From NCBI GenBank assembly GCA_030141605.1, contig JAQGDQ010000907.1, positions 17,488 to 81,487 of the forward strand: 64,000 bases of DNA, given 5' to 3'. How positions within the stretch are numbered: position 1 is the stretch's first letter; every line of letters starts with the position of its first letter. This DNA is from Tubiluchus corallicola (lineage: Eukaryota > Priapulida > Priapulimorpha > Priapulimorphida > Tubiluchidae). This document shows positions 37,727-47,457 of the stretch, one piece after another. The translations under genes were made by a program, and so were the position numbers. Under the pieces are notes generated by a model. The model saw only the letters and a program-made list of their open reading frames with translations, searched no databases and was not told the origin of the DNA.

Positions 37727-39541
37727 ATGAAATTAGAAACAATTGACTTTATTATTTTGGCTATTTTCTTTTCTGTCGTTTTATTGATAGGGTATGTAGC
37801 ATCTAAAAAAGCGGGCAAGAACACTTCCGAATTTTTTCTTGGAGGGCGGGGGATGCCCTGGTGGCTGTTGGGAGTATCCATGGTAGCATGTACATTTTCA
37901 GCCGATACGCCAAACCTTGTTACAGGAATGGTAAGAGAGTCCGGAGTTGGTAAAAACTGGGCGTGGTGGGCTTTTCTGATCACCGGGATGGTAACGGTTT
38001 TTATATATGCACGTCTGTGGCGCCGCTCAAATGTAATGACGGACCTGGAGTTTTATGAAATACGTTATGGAGGTAAGTCTGCTTCTTTCCTGAGGGGCTT
38101 CAGGGCGATATATCTGGGGATATTTTACAACACCCTCATTATGGGTACGGTTACTTTGGCCGCAATCAAAATAGGCGACGTAATGTTTGGTATCAAGCCG
38201 TGGATTACTGTTGTTTCCGCCTCTTCAATTGTGATTATATATGCAGGGCTGGGAGGTTTACGCGGTGTGGTGTGGGCTGATTTTTTCCAATACGGCATTG
38301 CAATGTTTGGAGCGGTGCTTGCTGCAGTTGTTGCAATACGCCAACCTGAAGTTAAGGCTATAGGTGGGTTTTCGGGAGTGTTGGAACAACTGGGTGATAA
38401 AGCAAACTTTTTGCCGAATATGAGTGACCCGTCAATATTTATACCACTGCTTATTATTCCTATTGCCGTTCAATGGTGGGCGGTGTGGTATCCTGGTGCA
38501 GAACCGGGTGGAGGCGGTTATATTGCACAGCGGATGCTTTCTGCGAAGAATGAAAAAAATGCTATTGGGGCAACACTTTTTTTCAATTTTGCACATTATG
38601 CCCTGCGTCCATGGCCATGGATTGTCGTGGCAATGGCATCAATGGTTATATATCCCGAACTTGAAGATATCAGAGCTGAGTTTCCCAATATCTCAGAGAC
38701 ATACCTAAAGGACGATATTGCATATCCTGTAATGTTATCAAAGCTTGGGAAGGGATGGCTTGGCCTTGTTGTAGCATCAATTATTGCAGCATACATGTCA
38801 ACTATAGGCACTCATCTTAACTGGGGGTCTTCCTATGTTGTGCATGACTTTTATAGCCGTTTTGTAAAGAAGGATGCTTCTCAAAAAGAGTTGGTAGCAG
38901 TTGGACGTAGCACAACAGTTGTGCTGATGTTTATCGCAGCGCTTTTTGCTTTAACGTTTCTCAACAATGCTACGCAGGCATTCAATGTACTACTGCTATC
39001 AGGGGCAGGCTCCGGAGCGATATATATTCTCCGCTGGTTCTGGTGGAGAATAAATGCGTGGACAGAGATAGTGGCTATGGTATTTGCAACTGTAAATGCT
39101 GTAATTTTAATATTTTTTGTAGAGGATAGTATGGTAGAGACTAGGTATCTTGATGGCTTTACAGTGAAGTTGCTTTTGGCGGTAGGAGCTACAACAGTAG
39201 TATGGTTGGTAACGGCCTTTGTTACCAGGCCTGAAAGTAAGGAGACTTTACGCCGTTTCTACAAGTTGACGCACCCGGGTGGTCCCGGATGGAAAAAAGT
39301 TGTGCAGGAGGCAGAAGCGGATGGGGTGGCAATAAATGAGAAAGAGAAAGGAATGGCGTGGGAGATGCCAAAACAGATAATGCTGGTCTTCATCGGGTGT
39401 GTTACTATATACAGTTCTCTTTTTTCGATCGGGAATTTTGTTTATGGTAAAAATTTGCTTGGTGCGGCGCTTGCAGCTGTGGCAGCATGTTCAACATTTC
39501 TGCTTTTTAAGTTGTTTGCAAAACTAAGAACAGATAAGTAG
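37727..39541 (+). CDS. Sodium:solute symporter family protein
   Basis: A secondary transporter of 604 residues with 13-14 membrane helices. The family's first part is clear: KKAGKNTSEFFLGGRGMPWW after helix 1, then ADTPNLVTGMVRE, and further conserved GLGGLRGVVWADFFQYG. The frame is open from 37658 (TTG), but ATG at 37727 gives MKLETIDFIILAIFF, the usual start before helix 1. Large SSS members in Bacteroidetes often import sugars or sialic acid-like solutes; the substrate is not visible here. A following 61-bp gap leads to the LPP20-like gene. Confidence 0.92.
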   Translation: MKLETIDFIILAIFFSVVLLIGYVASKKAGKNTSEFFLGGRGMPWWLLGVSMVACTFSADTPNLVTGMVRESGVGKNWAWWAFLITGMVTVFIYARLWRRSNVMTDLEFYEIRYGGKSASFLRGFRAIYLGIFYNTLIMGTVTLAAIKIGDVMFGIKPWITVVSASSIVIIYAGLGGLRGVVWADFFQYGIAMFGAVLAAVVAIRQPEVKAIGGFSGVLEQLGDKANFLPNMSDPSIFIPLLIIPIAVQWWAVWYPGAEPGGGGYIAQRMLSAKNEKNAIGATLFFNFAHYALRPWPWIVVAMASMVIYPELEDIRAEFPNISETYLKDDIAYPVMLSKLGKGWLGLVVASIIAAYMSTIGTHLNWGSSYVVHDFYSRFVKKDASQKELVAVGRSTTVVLMFIAALFALTFLNNATQAFNVLLLSGAGSGAIYILRWFWWRINAWTEIVAMVFATVNAVILIFFVEDSMVETRYLDGFTVKLLLAVGATTVVWLVTAFVTRPESKETLRRFYKLTHPGGPGWKKVVQEAEADGVAINEKEKGMAWEMPKQIMLVFIGCVTIYSSLFSIGNFVYGKNLLGAALAAVAACSTFLLFKLFAKLRTDK

Positions 39542-39602
39542 TTTTTTAAACACGTTATAGCGCATTTGTAGCAGGGGGTTTGACCGCTTGTAAAATACGT
39601 TT

Positions 39603-40895
39603 ATGAAGACATCTATATTTATAGCTACTTCTGTGTTGGCCATCTTATGTTCAATTAATGATGCTGAAGCGCAGAAAACCAAAAGGCTTGAAAGTAGCTC
39701 AAGAAGGGTACCCAAGTGGGTTTATGGAATTGAGAAGGATTATATCATAGCTACAGGTTCGGGATCAAGCATTGATGTTGCAAAGCAGAATGCTCTCATC
39801 ATGGTGAAACACAGGATAATAACCTCTGTGGCTGAAAATATTCAGTCCTGGGGTGAGTATGTTCTGGAGGAGACAACCAGTGATAATATTTCGAGCTTTT
39901 TTGAGAACTATGAAATGAATATAAAGGCTGAATCGGCCGATATTGAGTATGTTAAGGGGATTTCACTTAGCAAGGTGGAGGAGTTTTATTGGGAAAAAGT
40001 GAGAACGGATAGAGATATTAGGTTCAACTATTCTATAAAGTATCCATTTTCTCAAATAAGGCTTCAGAGCTTGGTCGCAGAGTTTGAGAGAGCTGATAGA
40101 GAGCTTACCGATCAGTTAAATTCTATTGTTGATAGTATTGATGAAGTAACTAGTGTAGAGGAGATTCAGAAGAATATTAAAGTGCTTCGTGGTTTGTCAA
40201 AGTCATTTTCTGGGCAGAGAAAAATTAAAGCTGAGTCGGGAGTTACTCAATTAAGTTCACTACTTCGGTCTGTTTCAATTGAGCCTGTTGAAAGCAGTCT
40301 CGGGAAGATTGTATTTATTTTAAAGATTGGTGACAAGGTGGTTACATGTGCAAAAAATCCAAATGTAGCGTCACAGTGTGCCGATATTACCTCTGTGCTT
40401 AATAAAGGGGATAGCTGGGAGATAAGATATACGTATGATAATTGTGGAGAGGGTGTGCCGGATGTTGTGGATGTGAAATATAAGTTTGGAGGTGTAAAAA
40501 CCGGATATGAGTTTTTATTTGATGCTACTACCAGCAAAGTTGATTTTTTCTTAAACGGGAGTATATATATCAAGTCTCTCTCCAGGAGTGGCAGAGATAT
40601 TTCAAAGTCAGAGTGTTTAGTCACCCTAACTTCTAAGCATAACAGTACATTCATTGTCAACAAGGTTGTGCTGGAATGGAGAGGGTTACCCCCTTTGGAG
40701 TTAAGTGATATTAACAGGGAGTTTAGTGGGAAGGGAGATCATGAGCTCAGGATTGCTATAAACCAAAAGCTAAATGATAGTTACAGCTCAACAAAACAAT
40801 CGATGGTTAAAGGGTATATTACTGCAACTTCCAAATTGACAGGAGAGACCACTACATTTAGATTGTATAACCAAAGCATCAATACAGACTGGTAG
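39603..40895 (+). CDS. Exported LPP20-family protein
   Basis: A secreted protein of 430 residues. Signal peptide MKTSIFIATSVLAILC with cleavage near NDAEAQ; there is no clear lipobox Cys beyond position 16 (ILCSIN), so lipidation is possible but uncertain. Residues about 35-110 form an LPP20-like domain (VPKWVYGIEKDYIIATGSGS and AKQNALIMVKHRIITSVAEN), the type shared with FlgP and other outer-membrane-associated proteins. The C-terminal half is beta-rich and unassigned. First of four consecutive secreted-protein genes on the plus strand (to 43896), which suggests one envelope-linked system. Confidence 0.75.
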   Translation: MKTSIFIATSVLAILCSINDAEAQKTKRLESSSRRVPKWVYGIEKDYIIATGSGSSIDVAKQNALIMVKHRIITSVAENIQSWGEYVLEETTSDNISSFFENYEMNIKAESADIEYVKGISLSKVEEFYWEKVRTDRDIRFNYSIKYPFSQIRLQSLVAEFERADRELTDQLNSIVDSIDEVTSVEEIQKNIKVLRGLSKSFSGQRKIKAESGVTQLSSLLRSVSIEPVESSLGKIVFILKIGDKVVTCAKNPNVASQCADITSVLNKGDSWEIRYTYDNCGEGVPDVVDVKYKFGGVKTGYEFLFDATTSKVDFFLNGSIYIKSLSRSGRDISKSECLVTLTSKHNSTFIVNKVVLEWRGLPPLELSDINREFSGKGDHELRIAINQKLNDSYSSTKQSMVKGYITATSKLTGETTTFRLYNQSINTDW

Positions 40896-41121
40896 TGCTG
40901 TTTAATACCAGTTCCTTTTTTAGCCTGATGAAAACTTAATTTAGAAGTTAGTGCAAGCGATGATTTTAGAGATAGTTTTAAAGAAGTATAGGTGGGAGAT
41001 TTGCAGATTGTATCTTATAAAAGGTTCAAATGTAGTTGCATGTATCGCAAGGTGGACCTATCAGGAGTGTTGCTGGTGTATTTGATAGCTGTAGTTTCAG
41101 AGTATAATGCTTAGATATATT

Positions 41122-42435
41122 ATGAAAACCAAAATTATTCTTTTGTCTACAGCTTTGATTATGAGTTCTGTAGTATCGTTGATGGGCAGTAGCAAGAGTG
41201 GTGAGGGGAAAGATGTAAAATACCGAAGAAGCTCCCTTCATATGATATTGATTGAGTCAGATAATTTTCCAAGAAAAGAGACAGTTATAAAAGCATACAA
41301 CAATGCCCCTTTCCCGGATAAGTATGATGATCACAGGTTAGAAGAGAGCTACTTTGACCCCAATAGGTGCCAGCATGATAATAAAGAGAGCAGAGGCGGT
41401 AGCCGAGGTGTAAGAAGCAGCTATACAGCAACAGGTGCCAGCAGTATGGAAGACCCCAATGAGGACGATCCCAATATGCACTTAATAATAAGTAAGTACC
41501 TTAGGGAAAATAGAATTGCTAATAAGCTGGTTGCAAAGTGGTTTAGCAGGGGGGAGGATGGTTCTTTTAATATGAAGTTGATAGAAGATAGGGGATTTTA
41601 CAATGCAACTGAGATGGAGGCAAGTATTGCCAAAAAATCTGTGCGGGGAATGGCCGCATTAGCTGATGCCGGAATAGAGTTAATAAACAATACATTTGTT
41701 GTTGTCTCAAAATTGAACTTTGTCGATAATGAAGCAGTGGCCTCTATTTTAAGAGAAGCGGCATATTACGCAGCCGGGAAAATTACTTCTGAGATTGTGC
41801 AAGCTATAGCTATAGCTGCTGCCGATGTAGCGTATAAGAAGGCTAAAGAGGGATATTCTGTATGGACAACCTCATACCTTTATCAGCTTCAATGGAACGA
41901 CTCTATCGAGGCCGTTTTTTATAACGATTTGTGGATGGATAGTTTAAATATAGATGTTAAAAAGAGAGAGGCATTTGATGAAACAGATCTGTTTCAACTT
42001 AAGTTTTTAGGAAGGGAGAAAGCCACAAGCCTTGTTTTGTTTTCATTAAAGGAGACAAGAACAGAGGAGCAGATAATAGAATTGGCCACAGTAAGAAACA
42101 TTGACGCGGTGTACGCTAAACTTCAAAAGAAATATGATGTGTTTAAGCCTAAGATACCTCTTTATACCGGGTATCCGATTACGGCTAAAATAGGCATGAA
42201 GGAGGGGTTAAAGGGGGGTGAGAAGTTTGAGGTGCTTGAGCAGGTAGTTGATCCTAAAACAGGGCTGACTAAGTATGTAAGGAAGGGAAAAATAACAGTT
42301 GATAAGAAGTGTATATGGGATAACAGGTACAATGCAGGGAAGGAGACTGAAGCGGAAGATTCTGAAGTTAAATTTACTGCATTTAAAGGCAGAAAACGAT
42401 TTTATCCGGGAATGTTGATTAGGCAACTTAAATAG
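41122..42435 (+). CDS. Exported protein of unknown function (LPP20-locus member 2)
   Basis: A 437-residue protein with signal peptide (IILLSTALIMSSVVSLMGSS); the longer frame starts at 41107, but ATG at 41122 puts a basic start before the hydrophobic core. After a Ser/Gly-rich linker (about 90-115) comes a mostly helical middle (ILREAAYYAAGKITSEIVQA). The C-terminal segment, KIGMKEGLKGGEKFEVLEQ to WDNRYN, looks like a small beta-domain of the kind seen in CsgG-neighbour proteins. I do not recognise a named family. Position between LPP20-like genes suggests a joint role. Confidence 0.7.
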   Translation: MKTKIILLSTALIMSSVVSLMGSSKSGEGKDVKYRRSSLHMILIESDNFPRKETVIKAYNNAPFPDKYDDHRLEESYFDPNRCQHDNKESRGGSRGVRSSYTATGASSMEDPNEDDPNMHLIISKYLRENRIANKLVAKWFSRGEDGSFNMKLIEDRGFYNATEMEASIAKKSVRGMAALADAGIELINNTFVVVSKLNFVDNEAVASILREAAYYAAGKITSEIVQAIAIAAADVAYKKAKEGYSVWTTSYLYQLQWNDSIEAVFYNDLWMDSLNIDVKKREAFDETDLFQLKFLGREKATSLVLFSLKETRTEEQIIELATVRNIDAVYAKLQKKYDVFKPKIPLYTGYPITAKIGMKEGLKGGEKFEVLEQVVDPKTGLTKYVRKGKITVDKKCIWDNRYNAGKETEAEDSEVKFTAFKGRKRFYPGMLIRQLK

Positions 42436-42500
42436 GGTTCTTTGCAAAGCAAACATTTTGATTCAGAGAAAGGGGAGTTTTGTGAAGGTTCCGAAATTAT
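42434..42500 (+). repeat. Partial copy of dispersed intergenic repeat
   Basis: It begins at the stop of the preceding gene (GGGTTCTTTGCAAAGCAAAC, then TTTTGATTCAGAGAAAGGGG) and lacks the second half. Confidence 0.5.
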
Positions 42501-42549
42501 TAACTTTACTTCTGCTTTAAGTTTTAGGAGAGGGTAAAAAAAGTAAAAA

Positions 42550-43077
42550 ATGAAAACAGTAGGGAAAAAATTTACATTAGTGCTCTTAATTGTGTTATGT
42601 TTTTCTTTTTTTGTAAATGCACAATCCAGGAAGAAGGCAAACAGAGATACAGAGCAGTGGCGCTATGAGGTTGAGTGTGTGGGTGTAGGCGTTAAAGGTA
42701 CGTATTTGATCAAGGTGTGGTCGTACTCCAAAAAGCAAAAGGTAGCCATTGAGCAGGCAAAGAAAAATGCTGTTCATGGAGTAATTTTTAAAGGCTATGC
42801 GGGAGGTGAGCAAGGGTGTACTCCACAGAAGGCTTTGGTAGTGGATGCTTATACTGAACAGAAAAACAAGGAGTTTTTCACCAATTTTTTTGCTGATGGT
42901 GGCAGGTATATGAGGTATGTTAGTTTTTCGGCAGATGGAAGTATTGCTGCAGGAGATAGATTAAAAATCAGTAGGAAGGAGTATAAGATAGGTGTTGTTG
43001 TTTCAGTTAGAAAGGATGATTTGAGAAAAGAGCTTGAAAGAGAAGGAGTTATAAAAGGGTTGTCAGACGGGTTTTAG
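42550..43077 (+). CDS. Small exported protein of unknown function (LPP20-locus member 3)
   Basis: 175 residues with a strong signal peptide ending FVNAQ. The mature part starts SRKKANRDTEQWRYEVECVG and contains KVAIEQAKKNAVHGVIFKGY, which resembles the Ala/Lys-rich helix of LPP20 domains (compare AKQNALIMVKH in the first gene of the run). It may therefore be a shortened LPP20-like module. It is 72 bp upstream of the DUF6175-like gene. Confidence 0.68.
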   Translation: MKTVGKKFTLVLLIVLCFSFFVNAQSRKKANRDTEQWRYEVECVGVGVKGTYLIKVWSYSKKQKVAIEQAKKNAVHGVIFKGYAGGEQGCTPQKALVVDAYTEQKNKEFFTNFFADGGRYMRYVSFSADGSIAAGDRLKISRKEYKIGVVVSVRKDDLRKELEREGVIKGLSDGF

Positions 43078-43149
43078 GAGTACCGGGTTTTAGTTATAAA
43101 ATCGCTAATAAGCTCTGTTCTATCCATTGGAAAATAAAATTATAAACAG

Positions 43150-43896
43150 ATGAAAAAAGCAATTCTATTTTTGACTGTTGCAATACTGAGTGTTAACCTG
43201 CTTTTTGGACAAGCGAAGAAGCCAACTATTATGGTTGTTCCAAGTGATGTCTGGTGTAATGAGAACGGGTATATGATGGAGTTTGATAAAATGGGGACAA
43301 AAGTAAGAATTCCAAATTATAAAGCGGCATACCAGGGGAGTTCAGACCTATTACTTGTTATTAGTACAATAAACGGGATGATGGCAGAAAGAGGATTCCC
43401 TCTCAAAAATATGGAGTCGGCTATGAAAACATTAGGAGCAAATAGGGCCGAAACATCTATGACCTCCTCCAAAGAGACAGGTGTGGGGGAGAGCGAGACT
43501 CCGGTTGATAAATTGAAAAAAACTGCTAAAGCGGATATAATAATGCAGTTGACATGGACTGTTAATACTACCGGGCCTAAGAAGTCGGTTACATTTAACT
43601 TACAGGGGCTGGATGCATATACAGATAAGCAAATTGCTACTGCAGTAGGAACGGGAGCTCCCTCTTTTTCGGCAGAGCTGCCGGTGTTGTTGGAGGAAGC
43701 GGTTTTATCTCATATGGATAATTTTTGTTACTCTCTTCAGTCCTTTTTTGACGATCTGTTTGTAAATGGGCGAGAGGTGGTTATTCGCATTAAGAAGTGG
43801 GATGACTGGGAGGAAGACCTTGAGTCTGAGTTTGGAGATGATGGCGATGAATTGGGTATAATCATTGAGGACTGGATCGCAGATAATACGCTGTGA
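43150..43896 (+). CDS. DUF6175-like exported protein, probably truncated at its C-terminus by the junction
   Basis: 248 residues are encoded. Signal peptide MKKAILFLTVAILSVNLLFGQ, then PTIMVVPSDVWCNENGYMME, a Ser/Thr-rich insertion, and ADIIMQLTWTVNTTGPKKSV with FNLQGLDAYTDKQIATAVGTG, which I recall as the Bacteroidetes family DUF6175 near LPP20 proteins. From memory, relatives extend several dozen residues further; here the frame stops at once after IIEDWIADNTL, where bacterial DNA gives way to animal-like DNA. The recalled length is not verified. Fold resembles LpoB/CsgG-type alpha/beta proteins by general appearance only. Confidence 0.7.
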   Translation: MKKAILFLTVAILSVNLLFGQAKKPTIMVVPSDVWCNENGYMMEFDKMGTKVRIPNYKAAYQGSSDLLLVISTINGMMAERGFPLKNMESAMKTLGANRAETSMTSSKETGVGESETPVDKLKKTAKADIIMQLTWTVNTTGPKKSVTFNLQGLDAYTDKQIATAVGTGAPSFSAELPVLLEEAVLSHMDNFCYSLQSFFDDLFVNGREVVIRIKKWDDWEEDLESEFGDDGDELGIIIEDWIADNTL

Positions 43897-44272
43897 AATC
43901 TCCATTGTTAATAGTGAGAAAATAGTGAGGTCCATCTGGTGCTCTGAATTTCCACCAGTTGCTGATCGAAAACTTCTTTTTCAATTTTATTGTCGTCACC
44001 ATAGCAACCAAATTCGTGTAAAAAATAAATGAAAAGAATTCCGTTTGATTCTTGTAAGAGCTTGCTGTGACTGGAGAAAATTACAAATCAAAGCATATAG
44101 TGACTTATGAGACACCCTGTATTTTTATTATCCACACATATGTTCAAGCCTTAACTATAACAAAAAGGGAATAGCTAAACATTTAAACAGGTACTGAATG
44201 CACTCTAACATAGCAAAGCAAATAAATTCATAATTTACCATCGCAGATTTAGAACTTCAGTAATGTCATGTC
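43897..44272. other. Junction zone between bacterial and animal-like DNA
   Basis: Just after the stop at 43894-43896 the codon structure of the bacterial part is lost, stops appear in all plus frames, and the sequence becomes AT-rich and animal-like. No inverted repeat, insertion sequence or target duplication marks the border. A short open frame on the minus strand (about 43908-44080) is unassigned. Confidence 0.7.
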
Positions 44273-44683
44273 CAGAGGCGCATCAAGACTTTAAGATGCC
44301 CAAGGCTAATAGTTCTGTACAGCCCATCTCTATTTTTTAATAATTACTTATGTAATGAGCGGATAAAACAATTACTTGTGGTGTATTAGAAACATTGTTA
44401 ACCTGGTTTCTATGTGGTCATTACTAATTACATGTATTTGCATAGGGCTTATATTTAAACAGACTGCACAGCTGTTTGTGTAATAGCTTGCGCCTGTTCG
44501 TTATGTGGCATATAATATAAAAGCTGAGCTTAGTAACTGCCTGTGGTGTGTTATAAAATGTGCCCTTTACATGAACATGAAAGTACACACATTTTCCGAG
44601 GTATAAGAATTTTTCTAAAATGTGACGCCCTCAGACTTTGGCGCCCTAGGCTATAGTCTAGTTTATTGGTTAATACGCCCCTG
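44273..44683. mobile_element. hAT-like non-autonomous element (MITE) with perfect 8-bp target duplication
   Basis: The ends are CAGAGGCGCATCAA and TTAATACGCCCCTG (imperfect inverted repeats, CAG..CTG as in hAT elements). The 8 bp GTCATGTC occur directly on both sides (44265-44272 and 44684-44691). The 411-bp interior has no coding frame. Confidence 0.85.
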
Positions 44684-44824
44684 GTCATGTCCGTAACCCA
44701 AACACAAATTTCAGACTTAACAAAAGATGATCAACTAATTGCTGAGCAGCAAATATGGCAGAAGATCAGTGATATAGTGATATAGTGATACGTTAAACTT
44801 TACATAATAAATAGCTTTACTTAC

Positions 44825-44999
44825 ACATTCGCTAATTTTATCCACTTGTACACGTTATTGTCTCTCAGCATTCCAGTAAACATTGTTTCATCATCTTGAC
44901 AGGCATCAGTAGCAGAGGAAAAGTCCCTGGCTTCACTTACTCTCACACAGCTGTACGTTCTTGGTACGTAGTTATAACCAGACGGACAAAAGTAACTTT
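44825..44999 (-). CDS. Exon 13: first part of fourth C-type lectin-like domain
   Basis: Acceptor ATTCAG before 44999 and donor GTAAGT (44824-44819). Phase in 1, out 2. It encodes YFCPSGYNYVPRTYSCVRV and continues to NVYKWIKLAN, the disulfide start and helix region of a C-type lectin domain. The rest of the domain should lie to the left but is not found before the junction. Confidence 0.75.
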
Positions 45000-45239
45000 C
45001 TGAATATATCATAAAAAAATGGTACCGTCTCACACAGCTATACAGATGTTGACTTTTGACACATATTATAGTTGTGCAGACATATTTAAAGGAAAGGCTA
45101 ACTCTTTTCTGAAGTTAAGCTTATGTTTGCGAAAAATGTTAGAATGATTTAAAAATAAGAAAGTTACTGTAAAGTTGTAATCATGTCTTAACTGACAAAA
45201 CCGAAGTCGTTGTGTCTTGTGAATAAAACTGAAACTCAC

Positions 45240-45386
45240 CTGGCAGGTAAGCGCGTTCGGGCAATAACCGCACTTCACAAATGTACTGAAGCTGCTCCTG
45301 ACACGGGAAGTAACGGACGACATTAGTTCCAGAACTCGGGACGTAAGCTAGACAACCGTCGTCAACGTCACCTTCAACTACAAGTC
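45240..45386 (-). CDS. Exon 12: C-terminal part of third C-type lectin-like domain
   Basis: Acceptor TTCAG, donor GTGAGT. Phase 1 to 1. It encodes DDGCLAYVPSSGTNVVRYFP and CQEQLQYICEV, matching the conserved last two cysteines of the fold (C-x-A-Y..., C-x(n)-YICE). Confidence 0.8.
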
Positions 45387-45399
45387 CTGAATGGAAAAA

Positions 45400-45590
45400 A
45401 CATTATTGCTGATAAGCAGGGCTGTGGAGTCAGCAGTAAATTTATTGCTAAAGGAGTCGGAGTTGTTAAAAATTAGGGTTTTGGAGTTGGAGTCTGGACT
45501 CGGAAGTATACTTATTGTTAGAGGAACGGTGCTGGAGTCGGTAAAAACTAGACAAATTCAACCTCCAGCTACTCCTAACTTTTAATGCAT
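45400..45590. repeat. Degenerate GGAGTCGGAGT-type low-complexity repeat
   Basis: Variants of GGAGTCGGAGTT and GGAGTTGGAGTCTGG recur across this stretch. This is a simple repeat common in animal introns; it has no coding meaning. Confidence 0.6.
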
Positions 45591-45913
45591 TTATGCATAA
45601 CGTCCCATTTTGGGGCGCTTTCGTATTGGTGTCTATGGAGCTAGAAGAAGTAGTGATGAAATGCCACTGTAGCTAAATATTGAGAGTATTACAAACTACC
45701 ATTTAAAGGCAGGAGTCTGGCATAATATTGGCCAAATACTTGAGGTATCATTAAACACTGTTAACATTGCTTTCTTTCTCTTTATCTTCCGTCCCTCTCT
45801 TTTTCTTACTCACTTTTTATTTTTCACTCCTTCTCACAGCTTTACATTAGTGCTTGCATTATTCTAGTAAATTCAATCAATGAATGTATTTCCTAATTAT
45901 TTTTTTCACTCAC

Positions 45914-45993
45914 CATAGTTGGACAAGTCTACGGACGTACCTTCATATCCTCCATACACTGTGCCATCATCCAGCCTCAGGCTAAGCCATACA
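45914..45993 (-). CDS. Exon 11: middle part of third C-type lectin-like domain
   Basis: Acceptor AAACAG, donor GTGAGT. Phase 2 to 1, 80 bp. It encodes VWLSLRLDDGTVYGGYEGTS, in which WLSLRLDDGTVY corresponds to the WIGL/WxWSDG core of the lectin fold. Confidence 0.75.
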
Positions 45994-46402
45994 CTGTTTA
46001 AAATGAAAAGGTAATTTTCTCTGCCATATAGTTTATAAAACATATCTGTTTGAAATGTCTGCCTTTGGTAAACAGCAAATAAATGCTCATCGGGTTGCCC
46101 CACGCTGCAAAATTTACAGGAGTGCAGTTTGACAGGAAAGACGAGTCTATCCCAAAAAATACATAACTATTCCAATTGTTAATTAAAATAATTAAAACGA
46201 TTAGATGAGTGAATACGTTGCTGTACCAGGTCAAATACGATAATGTTCTGTTAATAACTCAGTAGAGAACTTCTAGAATGAAAAACTGAAAGGAAGACAG
46301 GATAATTTTTTATATAGTACCCCATTTCAAGTCTGATAAAAGTATACATTTTAACACAATTAATAGTACAAAAGCATTTCTGATAATGAAGGTATATATT
46401 AT

Positions 46403-46969
46403 AAACTTAACTAACGGAGGGCAAGCCCTCCATTGATGACATCACAAACTAACATAATTTTCAGCAGCAAAAATATTTAGCGAGCGTGTTGCACGTGTTT
46501 GAGACAGTGCTGCTCTAAGATATTCAGTGTGTTGTACTGAAACTAGGCAAGTCTTAAGATAAAAATTCAAATTTCAAAAAAAGTCGAACGTGTGTAGTTC
46601 ACAAACTCACACATCTGAGTTAAGAGGTGCAGCACCTGTTTTTTATGCAATGCATTTTCGAAGTGCAGGTGCTAGTGCCCGTCTAAGTAGCGAACGGCGA
46701 AATGCATGTAACAGCAAAGAACTAGTGGAGCGAACATGAAACTATTTCGGATTGCACAAAAAACAGGTAATATAGTTCTCAGTTCAAATACGTTAGTTTG
46801 TGACGAGCACACATCCGACAGCTTTTAGTACAACACACTGAATATCTAACAGTAGCACTGCACTTCACAAACACGTGCAACACGCTCATGGAATATTTTT
46901 GATGTTGAAAATTATGCTAGCTTGTGATGTCATCAATAGTTGGGCTCGCCTGCCGTTCATTAAGTTTTT
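46403..46969. mobile_element. Fold-back (long inverted repeat) element
   Basis: Two arms of about 150 bp in inverted orientation (left about 46403-46555, right about 46818-46969) share ATTGATGACATCACAA, GCGTGTTGCACGTGTTTG and ATATTCAGTGTGTTGTACT. The centre is unique. No ORF. A related fragment is at about 52455-52775, so this is a dispersed family. Confidence 0.75.
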
Positions 46970-47151
46970 AATCTATTATTTAATTATCAGAAACGCGTTT
47001 GCAGTATTAATTGTGTTAAAAAGTTTACTTTTTATCTGACATGAAACTGGGGTTGTATATGAAAAGTCTTCCTTTAATGATTTTCACTGACAAAATTTTC
47101 CCACATGCAATGCAAACTGCTGCGTTAACTACTCAAGATTTAAAAACTTAC

Positions 47152-47392
47152 GGTTCTTCAGTATGATCCAGCACAAATGATGAAAGAGCTTCTAGCTCCG
47201 TGGAATCAGAAAGCACAAACGTGTCCGCATTGTTAAGTCCACATTGTTTAGAAATTGATCCGTCTTCACACTCAATGTAAGAACACAATGCCCATCCTAC
47301 ATCACGCTTCCCAGATTCTGAGCCAAATTTTATACACCGTGTAGCTTGTCCATCAAAATTTTCATACGGTGGTGGACATCTATATTTTATGG
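47152..47392 (-). CDS. Exon 10: first part of divergent third C-type lectin-like domain
   Basis: Acceptor TTATCAG, donor GTAAGT. Phase 1 to 2, 241 bp. It encodes YRCPPPYENFDGQATRCIKF and goes on through a Cys-containing insert (YIECEDGSISKQCG) to VLSDSTELEALSSFV, the equivalent of LLSLETQDEY in the other domains. The insert with two extra cysteines is unusual. Confidence 0.78.
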
Positions 47393-47457
47393 CTGATAAA
47401 AGAAATGTTTAACGATAATTTAGCATTATGATAATTTTATAGATCTATAATAACAAT

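Noticed and set aside
43150-44272. Lateral transfer of bacterial genes into the animal genome as the main explanation
   Set aside because: Bacterial genes have no introns, animal transposons or decay; the pattern fits a chimeric assembly better. Kept as an open alternative in the findings.
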